NCBI GenBank assembly: GCA_021324675.1
Contig: JAJPIR010000131.1
Span: forward strand, 1 to 48,115
Source of the DNA: Actinomycetota bacterium
GTDB taxonomy: Bacteria; Actinomycetota; Actinomycetes; Mycobacteriales; Pseudonocardiaceae
Direction of reading: 5' to 3'
Length of the DNA stretch: 48,115 nucleotides
The notes below the pieces were generated by a model. The model had not been told where the DNA came from, did no database searches, and saw only the letters and a list, made by a program, of their open reading frames with translations. Each line of letters opens with the position of its first letter. Position 1 is the first letter of the stretch. A program made the translations under genes and the position numbers. Shown here one piece after another: positions 34,017 through 42,603 of this stretch.

Positions 34017-35504
34017 TTAACGCCGGCCTGCCAGGGACAGGCTCAGCACCGCCACAGTGCCGCGGTGTTGTCCGCGCTGCAGCTCGAGGGTCCCTTGAAG
34101 CTCGGAGCCGACGAGAGTACGGACAATCTGCAGTCCCAGCCGTTCGGCCCGGGCCAGCGAGAAGTCCGCCGGCAACCCGCGGCCATCGTCGGAAACGGTG
34201 ACTTGCAGCGATCCGGCGGACCGTTCAGCGCGCAGCACCACTTCCCCGCGGCTGCCCGGCTCGAACGCGTGCTCCAGAGCATTCTGGACGAGTTCGGTGA
34301 GCACCATGACCAGTGGTGTGGCCAGTTCGGCCGCGAGGATTCCGAATGCGCCTTCCCGCCGGATGACGACTCGGCTTTCCTGTCCTGACACCTCAGCCAC
34401 CATGGCGAGCACCTTGTCCACGACCTCGTCGATGTCTACCCGTTCGTCCAGAGACATAGACAGCGTCTCGTGCACCATGGCGATGGAGGCCACCCGGCGT
34501 ACCGATTCCTGCAAGGCTTGGCGCGCCTCGATATTCGCGGTGCGCCGAGATTGCAGGCGCAGTAGGGCAGCCACCGTTTGCAGGTTGTTCTTCACCCGGT
34601 GGTGAATCTCCCGGATAGTGGCGTCCTTGGACAGCAATGCACGATCGCGGCTGCGCAGCTCCGTCACGTCACGGACCAGCGCCAGCGCTCCAGCTGGCGC
34701 GCCGCGCGGTCGCAACGGCAGCGCTCGAAACAACATCGTGGCACCGGCTGCCTCGGCCTCGATCCGGGTGCTCGGCCTGCCTTGGATCGCACCTAGGATG
34801 CGCTGTGCAACCTCCGCGCCATCGAATGGGTCGGAAATCAGGGTGCGGGTCAGCGGGGCAAGCCGCTCGCCCCTCAGTTCAGCGGCATGCCCCATCCGGT
34901 GATAGGCCGACAATGCGTTGGGACTTGCGTAAATCACGATTCCCTGCGGATCGACCCGGAGCAAACCATCCCCTGCTCGCGGTCCACCTTGCAGATCTGG
35001 AGTGGTGCCGGGGTCAGGGAAGGTGCCGTCGGCCAGCATCTGGCACAGGTCCGCGGCGACACCCAGATAAGCGATCTCCAGTGGACTGGGAACCCGGGGA
35101 ACCGCCAGATTCGCCTCCCTACCCAGCACAGCGATCCACCGCTCACCCAGACGTACCGGTACCACCTCGCGCCGCACCGGAACACCAAGTAACCAGGAGG
35201 GCTGTTCTTCACGCAAGATGCTGCCGTGCCGCAACGCCTTGCTCAGCCAGAGGCGCTCGGAGTCACTAGCCCGGGTGCCGACGAGGTCGTCGGGATGGAC
35301 CGTGGGACCGGTGGTCGGCCGGACGTGGGCAACGCATAAGAATTCTTCTGCTTGGTCCGCGGTGTTCTGCGGTACCCACATCAGCAGATCGGCGAATGCC
35401 AGATCAGCCAGTAGCTGCCACTCAGCGACGACCCGCTGCAGGTGGGCCACCGCGGCGCCGGGGAGCCCGGTATGCCGGGCGAGTAACTCACTGAGCGTCG
35501 ACAT
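34017..35504 (-). CDS. pdtaS: PdtaS-type sensor histidine kinase
   Basis: A 495-residue soluble kinase matching Rv3220c (501 aa). Residues ~1-165 resemble its GAF-like sensor and ~170-285 its PAS domain. The HisKA_2 dimerisation region has HHRVKNNLQT with the phosphoacceptor at H301/H302. The HATPase_c domain carries ELVQNALEHAF and VSDDGRGLPADF. In mycobacteria PdtaS phosphorylates PdtaR, an ANTAR-type RNA-binding regulator, and responds to NO, copper or nutrients. No pdtaR gene is in the window. It starts 36 bp after the biotinyl protein gene on the same strand, suggesting co-transcription. Confidence 0.93.
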   Translation of the reverse strand: MSTLSELLARHTGLPGAAVAHLQRVVAEWQLLADLAFADLLMWVPQNTADQAEEFLCVAHVRPTTGPTVHPDDLVGTRASDSERLWLSKALRHGSILREEQPSWLLGVPVRREVVPVRLGERWIAVLGREANLAVPRVPSPLEIAYLGVAADLCQMLADGTFPDPGTTPDLQGGPRAGDGLLRVDPQGIVIYASPNALSAYHRMGHAAELRGERLAPLTRTLISDPFDGAEVAQRILGAIQGRPSTRIEAEAAGATMLFRALPLRPRGAPAGALALVRDVTELRSRDRALLSKDATIREIHHRVKNNLQTVAALLRLQSRRTANIEARQALQESVRRVASIAMVHETLSMSLDERVDIDEVVDKVLAMVAEVSGQESRVVIRREGAFGILAAELATPLVMVLTELVQNALEHAFEPGSRGEVVLRAERSAGSLQVTVSDDGRGLPADFSLARAERLGLQIVRTLVGSELQGTLELQRGQHRGTVAVLSLSLAGRR

Positions 35505-35540
35505 TGCGGCTCACCGCCGGCTAACCACTCACAGAAAGCT

Positions 35541-35756
35541 TTACTCAACCACGGCGATCAAGTCGCCCTGCTGCACAACATCGCCTTCCGAGACCGCCAA
35601 CTTCGCGACCGTTCCGTCCACCTCGGACAAGACCGGGATCTCCATCTTCATCGATTCGAGTATCACCAACGTGTCACCGTCAGACACCGCATCGCCCTCG
35701 GCGACCACGATCTTCCACACGTTGGCCACCATCTCGGCCCGGATCTCCTCAGTCAT
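35541..35756 (-). CDS. biotin carboxyl carrier-type protein (TB7.3-like)
   Basis: A 71-residue biotinyl-lipoyl domain: an EGDAVSDGDTLVILESMKMEIPV hammerhead, in which K in MKM is the biotinylation site, and an EGDVVQQGDLIAVVE end. It matches Rv3221c (TB7.3), a free carrier for acyl-CoA carboxylases. The start at ATG 35756 follows GGAGGG in the leader. The longer open frame to 35840 adds non-homologous residues. The gene heads the pdtaS transcript. Confidence 0.95.
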   Translation of the reverse strand: MTEEIRAEMVANVWKIVVAEGDAVSDGDTLVILESMKMEIPVLSEVDGTVAKLAVSEGDVVQQGDLIAVVE

Positions 35757-35907
35757 GGATCGCCCTCCTTGATGCTGTGCCTGCCATCCAACCACGCTGA
35801 GCCACCCACTCCTCGACGCAGTCATAGCGCACCGTGACACACTGGTCCACGACCACGATCGCGTCGCTGAAAGACGTCGCTGAAAGACTCAGAGAGGTAG
35901 GACGACA

Positions 35908-35982
35908 GTGTCCAAGAAAGGTCGCAAAAAGCGTAGCCGCAAGAGTAACTCCGCCAACCACGGCAAGCGTCCCAACAGCTGA
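35908..35982 (+). CDS. 50S ribosomal protein bL37
   Basis: A 24-codon gene: GTG, then SKKGRKKRSRKSNSANHGK and RPNS. It corresponds to the small actinobacterial ribosomal protein bL37, identified in the mycobacterial 70S structure as a 24-residue basic peptide of the same pattern. An AGAGAGGTAGG stretch upstream serves as ribosome-binding site, and a hairpin follows at once. The conserved position, beside the biotinyl protein and rshA-sigH, supports the call. Confidence 0.93.
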   Translation: MSKKGRKKRSRKSNSANHGKRPNS

Positions 35983-35987
35983 CGTCC

Positions 35988-36026
35988 CGCTGCGGGCCCG
36001 TCATCCCAGACGGTGAGCCCGCAGCG
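35988..36026. terminator. hairpin between bL37 and rshA
   Basis: A 10-bp G+C stem (CGCTGCGGGC with GCCCGCAGCG) closes a 19-nt loop starting 5 bp after the bL37 stop and ending 4 bp from the rshA stop. It probably terminates both convergent transcripts. Confidence 0.65.
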
Positions 36027-36030
36027 CGGA

Positions 36031-36390
36031 TCACCGCTCGGTGGACAGCCAGGCGTGTGATTCGACGCTAGAGACTTCGACGATGGTTCCGTCTTCGGTT
36101 TGGTGCACCGTCACTTCCGCACCAAGGACGGCTTGCCGCATCATGATCTCACGGATGGACTCGCGTAACCGCTGCTTGAGCGCGTCGGGTGCATGATCAC
36201 CGCCGCACTTACGGGCCAGCAACGCCTTAAGGTGCTCCTCAAGGCCGTACTCCTCCAAGCACGGGCCACATTCGTCTAGGTGGCGCTGCAATAACTCCCG
36301 GCGTTCGCGGTTGCATTCGTTATCCAAGAACAGCCACAACTCGGCGAGAACCTGGTGGCAGTCGGTGTCGTGTGGCTTTCCACAACTCAT
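36031..36390 (-). CDS. rshA: zinc anti-sigma factor RshA
   Basis: A 119-residue ZAS-type anti-sigma factor: HLDECGPC gives H37-x3-C41-x2-C44, with further cysteines at C3, C11 and C26. [23 protein letters not shown] matches the mycobacterial RshA tail, but the protein has ~20 extra C-terminal residues. Under reducing conditions it holds SigH; oxidation of the Cys/Zn site releases it. Its ATG overlaps the sigH TGA in ATGA, so the two are translationally coupled. Confidence 0.93.
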   Translation of the reverse strand: MSCGKPHDTDCHQVLAELWLFLDNECNRERRELLQRHLDECGPCLEEYGLEEHLKALLARKCGGDHAPDALKQRLRESIREIMMRQAVLGAEVTVHQTEDGTIVEVSSVESHAWLSTER

Positions 36391-37097
36391 GACGCGACCT
36401 CCGCGTCGCGCAGGAAGCCGCGCTCGCGGGCCACTCCGGTGAGCATGTCGCGCAGTTGCTTGCGCCCCCGGTGTAGCCGCGACATCACAGTCCCGATCGG
36501 GGTGCCCATGATCTCGGCGATCTCCTTGTATGCGAAGCCTTCGACGTCGGCCAGATAGACGGCCATCCGGAACTCATCCGGCAATTGACTCAAAGCTTCC
36601 TTGACGTCAGTGTCGGGCAGCCTGTCCAGCGCATCCATCTCCGCTGACCGCAAACCCGACGAGCTGTGCTGCGCAGCCTGCGCAAGCTGCCAGTCGGTGA
36701 TCTCCTCGGAAGGTTGCGCCACCGGCTGCCGCTGCCGCTTGCGGTACCCGTTTATATAGGTGTTGGTGAGAATACGGTACAGCCAGGCCCGCAGATTGGT
36801 TCCTTCGCGGAACGAGTCGAAAGCGCCATAGGCCCGCAGGTAGGTCTCCTGAACGAGGTCCTCCGCATCGGCCGGGTTGCGGGTCATCCGCAGCGCCGCC
36901 GCGTAAAGCTGGTCGAGCAACGGCATGGCGTCTCGCTCGAACCGAGCGGTACGCTGCTCCGCCGTCTCGGCGGCCTCACCCTCAATGTCCGATTTGACGG
37001 CCGGGGCCTGCTCCTCGCTGTTCGACTCGACGAGCGTCTCTTCGGGGCTTGGCTGGAGCTGACCGGATTGGGCAGGTCCGGCGCTGTCGGTTGACAT
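36387..37097 (-). CDS. sigH: ECF sigma factor SigH
   Basis: A 236-residue ECF12-type sigma factor: region 2 with [21 protein letters not shown] and [22 protein letters not shown], region 4 with [42 protein letters not shown]. It is very close to M. tuberculosis SigH, which drives the thioredoxin/heat-shock oxidative regulon. I placed the start at ATG 37097; the frame continues 79 codons upstream through sequence that reads as non-coding and overlaps the YbaK leader. The N-terminal ~45 residues are acidic and longer than in M. tuberculosis. I could not find a clear GGAAT-N17-GTT autoregulatory promoter. Confidence 0.95.
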   Translation of the reverse strand: MSTDSAGPAQSGQLQPSPEETLVESNSEEQAPAVKSDIEGEAAETAEQRTARFERDAMPLLDQLYAAALRMTRNPADAEDLVQETYLRAYGAFDSFREGTNLRAWLYRILTNTYINGYRKRQRQPVAQPSEEITDWQLAQAAQHSSSGLRSAEMDALDRLPDTDVKEALSQLPDEFRMAVYLADVEGFAYKEIAEIMGTPIGTVMSRLHRGRKQLRDMLTGVARERGFLRDAEVAS

Positions 37098-37317
37098 TAG
37101 TCCGACCACCCCCATGCCCAGGTCCGCATTAGTGGTCGAGGGTACGCGCCAATCGGCCAATAAGCCCAACGATCTCGGTGGGGTCTGTCGGCATTGCAGA
37201 GCTGTCACTACCACGGCCGGGGTAACGCCCTTTCCGGCGCTCACATTCCGCAATCTGATCACCGTCGGTGCGCGCCGCTCCCGGATCATGACCTGGCCGG
37301 ACCTAAGCTGGTTCGCC

Positions 37318-37800
37318 ATGGCAGGGCAGAGCACGCCCGCGACGACGCTCCTGAACCGCTGCGGCGTCAGCTACCGGCTGCACACCTACTCCCCCAGTCT
37401 GCACGCCGACTCGTACGGGCCGGAAGCGGCCGCCGCCCTAGGGTTGGCACCACAACGGGTGTTCAAGACACTGATCACCGAACTGGACGGGCGGCTGGCA
37501 GTCGCGGTCGTGCCGGTCAGTACCCAGGTCGACCTGCACGCGCTGGCCGCCGTGATGGGTGCGAAAAGGGCGAAAATGGCGGCGGTGGCCGACGCTGAAA
37601 GAGTCACCGGTTACGTCATTGGCGGTATTTCACCGCTCGGTCATCGAAAGCAGCTGCCTGTCATAATCGACATCTCGGCCCGAGAATTCGAGACGGTTTT
37701 TTGCAGCGCCGGCCGGCGCGGGCTGCAGCTAGAGCTGGCTCCCGACGACTTGGTTCACGTGACAAAAGCTACCGTCGCGTCGATCGCGACCGCCTCATGA
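37318..37800 (+). CDS. ybaK: YbaK/EbsC-type Cys-tRNA(Pro) deacylase
   Basis: A 160-residue YbaK fold protein: [42 protein letters not shown] (with the catalytic lysine), [32 protein letters not shown] and a conserved [17 protein letters not shown] end. It removes mischarged cysteine from tRNA-Pro. The start at ATG 37318 is supported by homologues; the upstream frame from 37114 is not. It is divergent from sigH. In M. tuberculosis the corresponding position holds split fragments (from memory). Confidence 0.9.
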   Translation: MAGQSTPATTLLNRCGVSYRLHTYSPSLHADSYGPEAAAALGLAPQRVFKTLITELDGRLAVAVVPVSTQVDLHALAAVMGAKRAKMAAVADAERVTGYVIGGISPLGHRKQLPVIIDISAREFETVFCSAGRRGLQLELAPDDLVHVTKATVASIATAS

Positions 37801-37805
37801 AACGC

Positions 37806-38182
37806 TTACTCGCGGATGCGGATTAGCTCCGGCGCGGTGTCGAGTGGATTGCGGCGTGGAGGTCTGCCTAGCCCCGGGTGGTGGGTGGAATTGCGGAATG
37901 CCGCCGGTCATCGAGATGCGCCAGCCGGCAAGGTGCAGCCGGCAAGGTGCAGCCGGCAAGGTGCAGCCGGCAAGGCGCAGGATCACCGCGCGGCGAATCG
38001 CCCGGGCACGGTGCGGCTGGCGCGCCCGATGTCGAGCCGCCGCAGGCACCGAGCACGACCGGGATGATCTCAGCGTCGCAGGCCAGGCGGCGCGCCGCCT
38101 CGGCATTGACCGGACCACCCAGCGCGAGTGATGCGGGTCCGATGTGGCCCTGCAATACCGGCAGGCTGACGGTGACGACCAC
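37806..38182 (-). pseudogene. 13E12/DUF222-HNH endonuclease remnant
   Basis: The minus-strand frame from 38182 begins with a segment typical of mycobacterial 13E12-type HNH proteins (VVTVSLPVLQGHIGPASLAL, then GGPVNAEAARRLACDAEIIP and VVLG). Coding then breaks up in a tandem-repeat patch. The other end, in a different frame, reads like a C-terminus (RRNPLDTAPELIRIRE) ending at TAA 37806-37808. The HNH motif itself is missing. It is an internally deleted, frameshifted relic of a repeated gene family. Confidence 0.6.
37923..37978. repeat. four tandem copies of a 14-bp unit
   Basis: Unit AGCCGGCAAGGTGC occurs four times head to tail (one base differs in the fourth copy). It lies inside the broken 13E12-type gene. 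Since 14 is not a multiple of three, each copy change would shift the frame. Confidence 0.93.
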
Positions 38183-38352
38183 CTACGGGCGCTGGCCACC
38201 TTCGGTAGGCAGCTCGCCGCTGTTCAGCGCGCAATAGATCGATCGTGTTGCGATTCGAGCTCAGATTCTGTGTCGCGCCGTGTCACCTCTATACCGGCGC
38301 AGCAATCTGGGAACGCTGGCCGGGGAGTAACGTCGCGCGTATGAGAGCTGCG

Positions 38353-38967
38353 TCAGGTTGATAAGGCACGCAATTGGCGCGTCAACCATGCCGCGACCGC
38401 GCGTTGCAGCGCCTCCAGATCAGCCTTGAGGCAGTGGTCTCCGGGCAACAGCGCGACCTCACGGCCAGCGGCAGGTTCAGGACGGCCGAAGGGATCGCGC
38501 TCGCCCTGCACGACAAGCACCGGCACGGCTACACCGTCCAATTCATCCATCCGGCTACGGTCCGGACGCCCAGGCGGGTGCACGGGGAACGCCAGACACA
38601 GGACAGCTACGGCACTACCCGCTGACGCGGTGCGGCAGGCAACCCTGGCGCCGGAGGAACGACCGCCGAAAATGAAAGGCAAGCCGGAGAACGCCTCATC
38701 GGACAGATTCTGGCTGACAGCCAACCACGCCTCATCGAGCTGCCGGGCCGGCGCCGGAGCACGCCGGCCTGCCACCCGGTACGGCTGGGTAACCAGCGCG
38801 ACATGCATCCCCGCCGCGGTTGCCGCCCTAGTACAGGCCACGAGGTCGGGCGCGTTGATCGAACCCCCTGCCCCGTGGCCAAGCAGCAACGCTGCCTCGC
38901 CCCGCTCGGCGCACTGCATTTCGACCTGGGCCGGTCCGTGTGGTGTCGGAATAGTCAGACCGGTCAC
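38353..38967 (-). CDS. alpha/beta hydrolase (KANL3/Tex30-like)
   Basis: A 204-residue small alpha/beta hydrolase: LLLGHGAGGSINAPDL forms the oxyanion loop, FGGRSSGARVAC the nucleophile elbow (GRSSG), VLVVQGERDPFGRPE supplies the acid and PGDHCLK the late histidine. The compact Tex30/KANL3-like type has no known substrate. Its GTG start overlaps the TGA of the SRAP gene (GTGA at 38964-38967), so both are in one translationally coupled operon. Confidence 0.85.
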   Translation of the reverse strand: MTGLTIPTPHGPAQVEMQCAERGEAALLLGHGAGGSINAPDLVACTRAATAAGMHVALVTQPYRVAGRRAPAPARQLDEAWLAVSQNLSDEAFSGLPFIFGGRSSGARVACRTASAGSAVAVLCLAFPVHPPGRPDRSRMDELDGVAVPVLVVQGERDPFGRPEPAAGREVALLPGDHCLKADLEALQRAVAAWLTRQLRALST

Positions 38968-39719
38968 CGGACGTGGTCCAGATCCAGCAGCGCCGGCTGC
39001 TCCGGGTCAAGGCGTTTCACCAGTGCCGGGCCGCCGTGGCGGACGTCGTTAACCGCGGTGGACACCGGACGCAATTCCAGCGCCTCCACCAGCTCCCCCG
39101 ACGGCGAGTCAAGCAGCGTGCGGACGTCGTCAGAATCGGGATCGAGCCAAGCCTGCCACTCCTGGGTAGGCAGGATCAGCGGCATCCGGTCGTGGATGTC
39201 GCGCAGCGGGCCCACCGCGTCGGCGGTCAACACTGCGCAGGTCACCAGCGGCGGCGCGACCGCGTCCGGACCGCGCCAGGTAGACCACAGACCAGCCAGT
39301 GCCAGCGTGGAGCCGTCCTGCGGTGTGATGAAAAAAGGCTGTTTGTGATTGCCTACGCGCTGCCACTCATACCAGCCGTCGGCCGGAATCAAGCAGCGCC
39401 GCCGCGCCATCGCATCGCGGAATGCGGGCTTGCTCCTGGCGCTGTCAGCCCGGGCATTGATCATCCGGGATCCGATCCCGGGGTCCTTGGCCCAGTGCGG
39501 CACCAGTCCCCAACGCATTACCCGGATGCTGCGCACCGTCCGGTCTGGATCGGGATTTCCTTCCTCGTCGCGCGGATGCCGGGTCACCACCGACAGCACC
39601 GGCTTGGTGGGTGCAACGTTGTAGTCAGCGCCGGGCGCAGCACCGTCGGTGGCGTCAACAGCGTCGAAGTCGACCGCCAACTTCGCGGGATTTTTGGTGG
39701 AGGCGTACCTGCCGCACAT
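38964..39719 (-). CDS. SRAP-family abasic-site protein (YedK/HMCES-like)
   Basis: A 251-residue SRAP protein beginning MCGRYAS, where C2 forms the thiazolidine cross-link with abasic sites in single-stranded DNA. Other landmarks are [54 protein letters not shown] and [10 protein letters not shown]. It corresponds to Rv3226c, which has the same position beside aroA. I chose ATG 39719 because C2 must follow the initiator; the longer frame to 40052 overlaps aroA and is a shadow. It is divergent from aroA by 40 bp. Confidence 0.95.
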   Translation of the reverse strand: MCGRYASTKNPAKLAVDFDAVDATDGAAPGADYNVAPTKPVLSVVTRHPRDEEGNPDPDRTVRSIRVMRWGLVPHWAKDPGIGSRMINARADSARSKPAFRDAMARRRCLIPADGWYEWQRVGNHKQPFFITPQDGSTLALAGLWSTWRGPDAVAPPLVTCAVLTADAVGPLRDIHDRMPLILPTQEWQAWLDPDSDDVRTLLDSPSGELVEALELRPVSTAVNDVRHGGPALVKRLDPEQPALLDLDHVR

Positions 39720-39759
39720 AGCCTCATCGTGGCATGGGCGCCTGCGCGATGATGACGCC

Positions 39760-41052
39760 ATGACCACCTCCACCCAGCTACCCTGGACTGCGCCGCTGGC
39801 CGGTGGACCGGTGCGGGCCACCGTCACCGTCCCGGGATCGAAATCGATCACCAACCGAGCGCTGTTGCTCACCGCGCTAGCTGGTAGCGGGGGGACCATC
39901 CGGCGGGCACTACGCAGCCGGGACACCGATCTGATGGCTGGTGCGCTGGAGGCGCTGGGGGTACCGGTGACCAGCCAAGGTGACGAATTCCGCGTCACCG
40001 CGCACGGTGGCCTGCGCGGACCGGCAACGGTGGACTGCGGGCTGGCCGGCACCGTGATGCGCTTCGTGCCCCCGCTGGCCGCTTTGGCTGATGGCCCGGT
40101 TCATTTCGACGGTGACGAGCGGGCCCGGCAGCGCCCGATGGGAACGATACTGCGCGCACTGCGCGCACTGGGTTGCCAGGTGGAGGGAGACTCGTTGCCC
40201 TTCGTGCTGCACGGCACCGGCCAGCTGCCCGGGGGGGAGGTGCGCATTGACGCGTCCAGCTCGTCCCAGTTCGTCTCCGGGCTGCTGCTGTCCGCCGCGG
40301 GGTACGACGCGGGCATCACGGTCCGGCATGACGGTCCGCCGGTGCCGTCGCGGCCGCATATCGACATGACCATGCAGATGCTTGCCGACCGTGGCATTGA
40401 GGTTTGCTCCGACGGCACGACGTGGTGGCAGGTATCTCCTGGCCCCATCGCCGGCGGCGACTTCGACGTCGAACCCGACCTGTCCAACGCCGCGGTGTTT
40501 CTGGCGGCCGCCGCGGTCACCGGTGGGCAGGTCACCGTGTCGGGCTGGCCGGCGCGCACCACCCAGGCCGGCGACGCAATCCGCCCGCTGCTGGAGCAGG
40601 TGGGGTGCACCGTTGAACTGGACGAGCATGGGCTGACCGTGTCCGGTCCCGGGCGGCTCGATGGCCTCGACGCCGACCTGCACGACGTTGGAGAGCTCAC
40701 CCCGACCATCGCGGCGCTGGCGGCGCTGGCGGCAACGCCGTCGCGGCTACGTGGTATCGCGCACCTACGTGGGCACGAAACCGACCGGCTGGCCGCGCTG
40801 GCCACCGAGATCGGTGCACTGGGCGGCGACATCCGGCAGCTGCCCGACGGCTTGGAGATCCGTCCCCGACCGTTGCGCAGCGACCCTGGCCGTCCTTGGG
40901 CGGCCTACGCCGATCACCGGATGGCGACCGCGGGCGCGATCCTGGGTCTCGTGGTGCCCGGGATCGCGGTGGATGACATCACTTCCACGACCAAGACGCT
41001 GCCGCAGTTCCCGGCACGTTGGGCGGCGATGCTGGCAGGTGGTGACGGCTGA
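39760..41052 (+). CDS. aroA: 3-phosphoshikimate 1-carboxyvinyltransferase (EPSP synthase)
   Basis: A 430-residue EPSP synthase of the shikimate pathway, joining shikimate 3-phosphate and phosphoenolpyruvate. Key segments are [14 protein letters not shown] (K and SxTNR), [75 protein letters not shown], and [13 protein letters not shown] near the end. The start at ATG 39760 fits homologues. Its TGA at 41050-41052 overlaps the probable CTG start of rsgA. Confidence 0.97.
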   Translation: MTTSTQLPWTAPLAGGPVRATVTVPGSKSITNRALLLTALAGSGGTIRRALRSRDTDLMAGALEALGVPVTSQGDEFRVTAHGGLRGPATVDCGLAGTVMRFVPPLAALADGPVHFDGDERARQRPMGTILRALRALGCQVEGDSLPFVLHGTGQLPGGEVRIDASSSSQFVSGLLLSAAGYDAGITVRHDGPPVPSRPHIDMTMQMLADRGIEVCSDGTTWWQVSPGPIAGGDFDVEPDLSNAAVFLAAAAVTGGQVTVSGWPARTTQAGDAIRPLLEQVGCTVELDEHGLTVSGPGRLDGLDADLHDVGELTPTIAALAALAATPSRLRGIAHLRGHETDRLAALATEIGALGGDIRQLPDGLEIRPRPLRSDPGRPWAAYADHRMATAGAILGLVVPGIAVDDITSTTKTLPQFPARWAAMLAGGDG

Positions 41053-42059
41053 GCCGGCCGGCGAGCGCACCACGGCGCACTCAGAGTCTCGATGAGTCTG
41101 ACGTCCGAGTCCGGCCGGGCCGAGGCGGTTCCCGTCCCCGCACCAAGCGCCGTCCCGATCATTCAGACGCATCAGCCGCGATGGTCGTCGCGGTGGATCG
41201 CGGCCGATGGACGTGCGCCCCTGACCATGATCCGACGCTGCGGGTGACCGCGATGCGGGCCCGTGAGCTGGGGCGCACGCCGGTGGTCGTGGGCGACCGG
41301 GTCGGGCTGGTCGGCGAGGTCAGCGGCGCACCGGATGCTCTCGCACGCATCGTCCGGGTCGACGAAAGAACCAGCGTGCTGCGCCGCACTGCCGACGACA
41401 CCGATCCCTACGAACGCATCGTGGTGGCCAACGCCGAGCAGCTGCTGATCGTGGCGTCGCTGGCGGACCCGCCGCCACGCTTCGGGCTGATCGACCGCGC
41501 CCTGGTAGCTGCCTATGCCGGCGCCCTGGAACCGGTGCTGTGCCTGACCAAACGGGATCTCGCCGCACCAGATGCCGTGCTCGAGCGGTACGCAGCACTG
41601 GAGTTGCCGGTATTGGTCACAAGCCCGGAGATCGGCGTCGATGCGGTGCGCGCCCAGCTAGCGGGCCGGGTATCGGCCCTGGTCGGGCACTCCGGGGTGG
41701 GCAAATCGACGCTGGTGAATCGGCTGGTACCGGACGCCTTGCGGGCCACCGCCGCAGTCAGTGCGGTGGGTAAAGGCCGGCACACCTCCAGCTCGGCAGT
41801 GGCGCTACCGCTACCGGACGGTGGGTGGGTGATCGATACGCCGGGGATCCGCTCCTTCGGGTTGGCGCACGTGACGGCAGATGACGTGGTCCGCGCTTTC
41901 GGTGATCTGGCTGAGGCGATCAAGAATTGTCCTCGTGGCTGCACTCATCTCGGGCCGCCCGGGGACCCGGAGTGCGCACTGGACGACCTCAAGGGCGCCG
42001 CCTACCGCCGGGCCATGTCCGTGCGACGCCTACTCGCTGCGCTCGCCGACGCGGGTTGA
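41049..42059 (+). CDS. rsgA: ribosome small-subunit GTPase RsgA (probable CTG start)
   Basis: A circularly permuted GTPase. The order is an OB-fold, then G4 CLTKRDL, G1 [13 protein letters not shown] and G3 DTPGIRSFG, then a zinc knuckle [16 protein letters not shown]. It helps 30S maturation. The first standard start in the frame is ATG 41181, but the 44 codons before it encode the conserved N-terminus of mycobacterial RsgA ([27 protein letters not shown]). No ATG, GTG or TTG occurs in this stretch after the in-frame stop at 41043. The only near-cognate start is CTG 41049, overlapping the aroA stop as CTGA, with GGCAGGTGG before it. I therefore annotate 336 residues from CTG; a truncated protein from 41181 is the alternative. 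Confidence 0.88.
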   Translation: MSRPASAPRRTQSLDESDVRVRPGRGGSRPRTKRRPDHSDASAAMVVAVDRGRWTCAPDHDPTLRVTAMRARELGRTPVVVGDRVGLVGEVSGAPDALARIVRVDERTSVLRRTADDTDPYERIVVANAEQLLIVASLADPPPRFGLIDRALVAAYAGALEPVLCLTKRDLAAPDAVLERYAALELPVLVTSPEIGVDAVRAQLAGRVSALVGHSGVGKSTLVNRLVPDALRATAAVSAVGKGRHTSSSAVALPLPDGGWVIDTPGIRSFGLAHVTADDVVRAFGDLAEAIKNCPRGCTHLGPPGDPECALDDLKGAAYRRAMSVRRLLAALADAG

Positions 42060-42090
42060 TCTCGCTGCTGGCCACTGGCACCGTCGGGTG

Positions 42091-42597
42091 GTGCTGATCG
42101 AGGTGACCATCACCTACCTGGAAATGACTTCTCGTGACCAACTTGTCCCCGGTAGGTTGCCGCCTGCGCAGATCGCGTTAGACCGTGCCGACGCGACCGC
42201 GCGGGCACTGATCCGCTCGACCCACAACCGGATCGCCGCACCGCATCATTGGTTGAGCCTGGGATGGTCCGAACAGCGGTGGTCGAACCTGCTGGTCCGG
42301 CCTGGCGTGCGGTGCTGGATCGCGAGGGTCGGTGCGGACGTCATCGGCCTGATCCTCATGGAGAAGCATTCGAGCGGCGACGTTGAGATCACCAAGTTCG
42401 GGCTGGTCCCGGAATGGGTCGGTCGGGGATTCGGCGGCCACCTGTTAACGCTGGCCACCCGGCTCGCGTGGGGTTTCGATGTGGTGGACCGGGTGTGGTT
42501 GGCCACCACATCGATCGATCACCCGCATGCCCTGAGCAACTACCGTGCCCGCGGGTTTCGCCCCTTCCGCGTCGAGCATGCCCCGCGGCAGGTGTAG
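42091..42597 (+). CDS. GNAT-family N-acetyltransferase
   Basis: A 168-residue acetyltransferase: VRCWIARVGADVIGLILMEKH is the central hairpin, and ITKFGLVPEWVGRGFGGHLLTLAT carries the acetyl-CoA pyrophosphate loop (R/Q-x-x-G-x-G/A). A final NYRARGFRPFRVEH helix-strand is typical. The target is unknown. The start is GTG 42091 or the adjacent GTG 42088. It lies 31 bp after rsgA on the same strand and ends 6 bp before the convergent rocA stop. Confidence 0.87.
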   Translation: MLIEVTITYLEMTSRDQLVPGRLPPAQIALDRADATARALIRSTHNRIAAPHHWLSLGWSEQRWSNLLVRPGVRCWIARVGADVIGLILMEKHSSGDVEITKFGLVPEWVGRGFGGHLLTLATRLAWGFDVVDRVWLATTSIDHPHALSNYRARGFRPFRVEHAPRQV

Positions 42598-42603
42598 CTG
42601 CAG

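Noticed and set aside
37098-37334. 79-residue upstream extension of sigH
   Set aside because: The translation looks non-coding and overlaps the opposite-strand YbaK leader; homologues start near ATG 37097.
39720-40052. Upstream extension of the SRAP gene
   Set aside because: SRAP proteins need Cys at position 2 after the initiator, given by ATG 39719; the extension is antisense to aroA.
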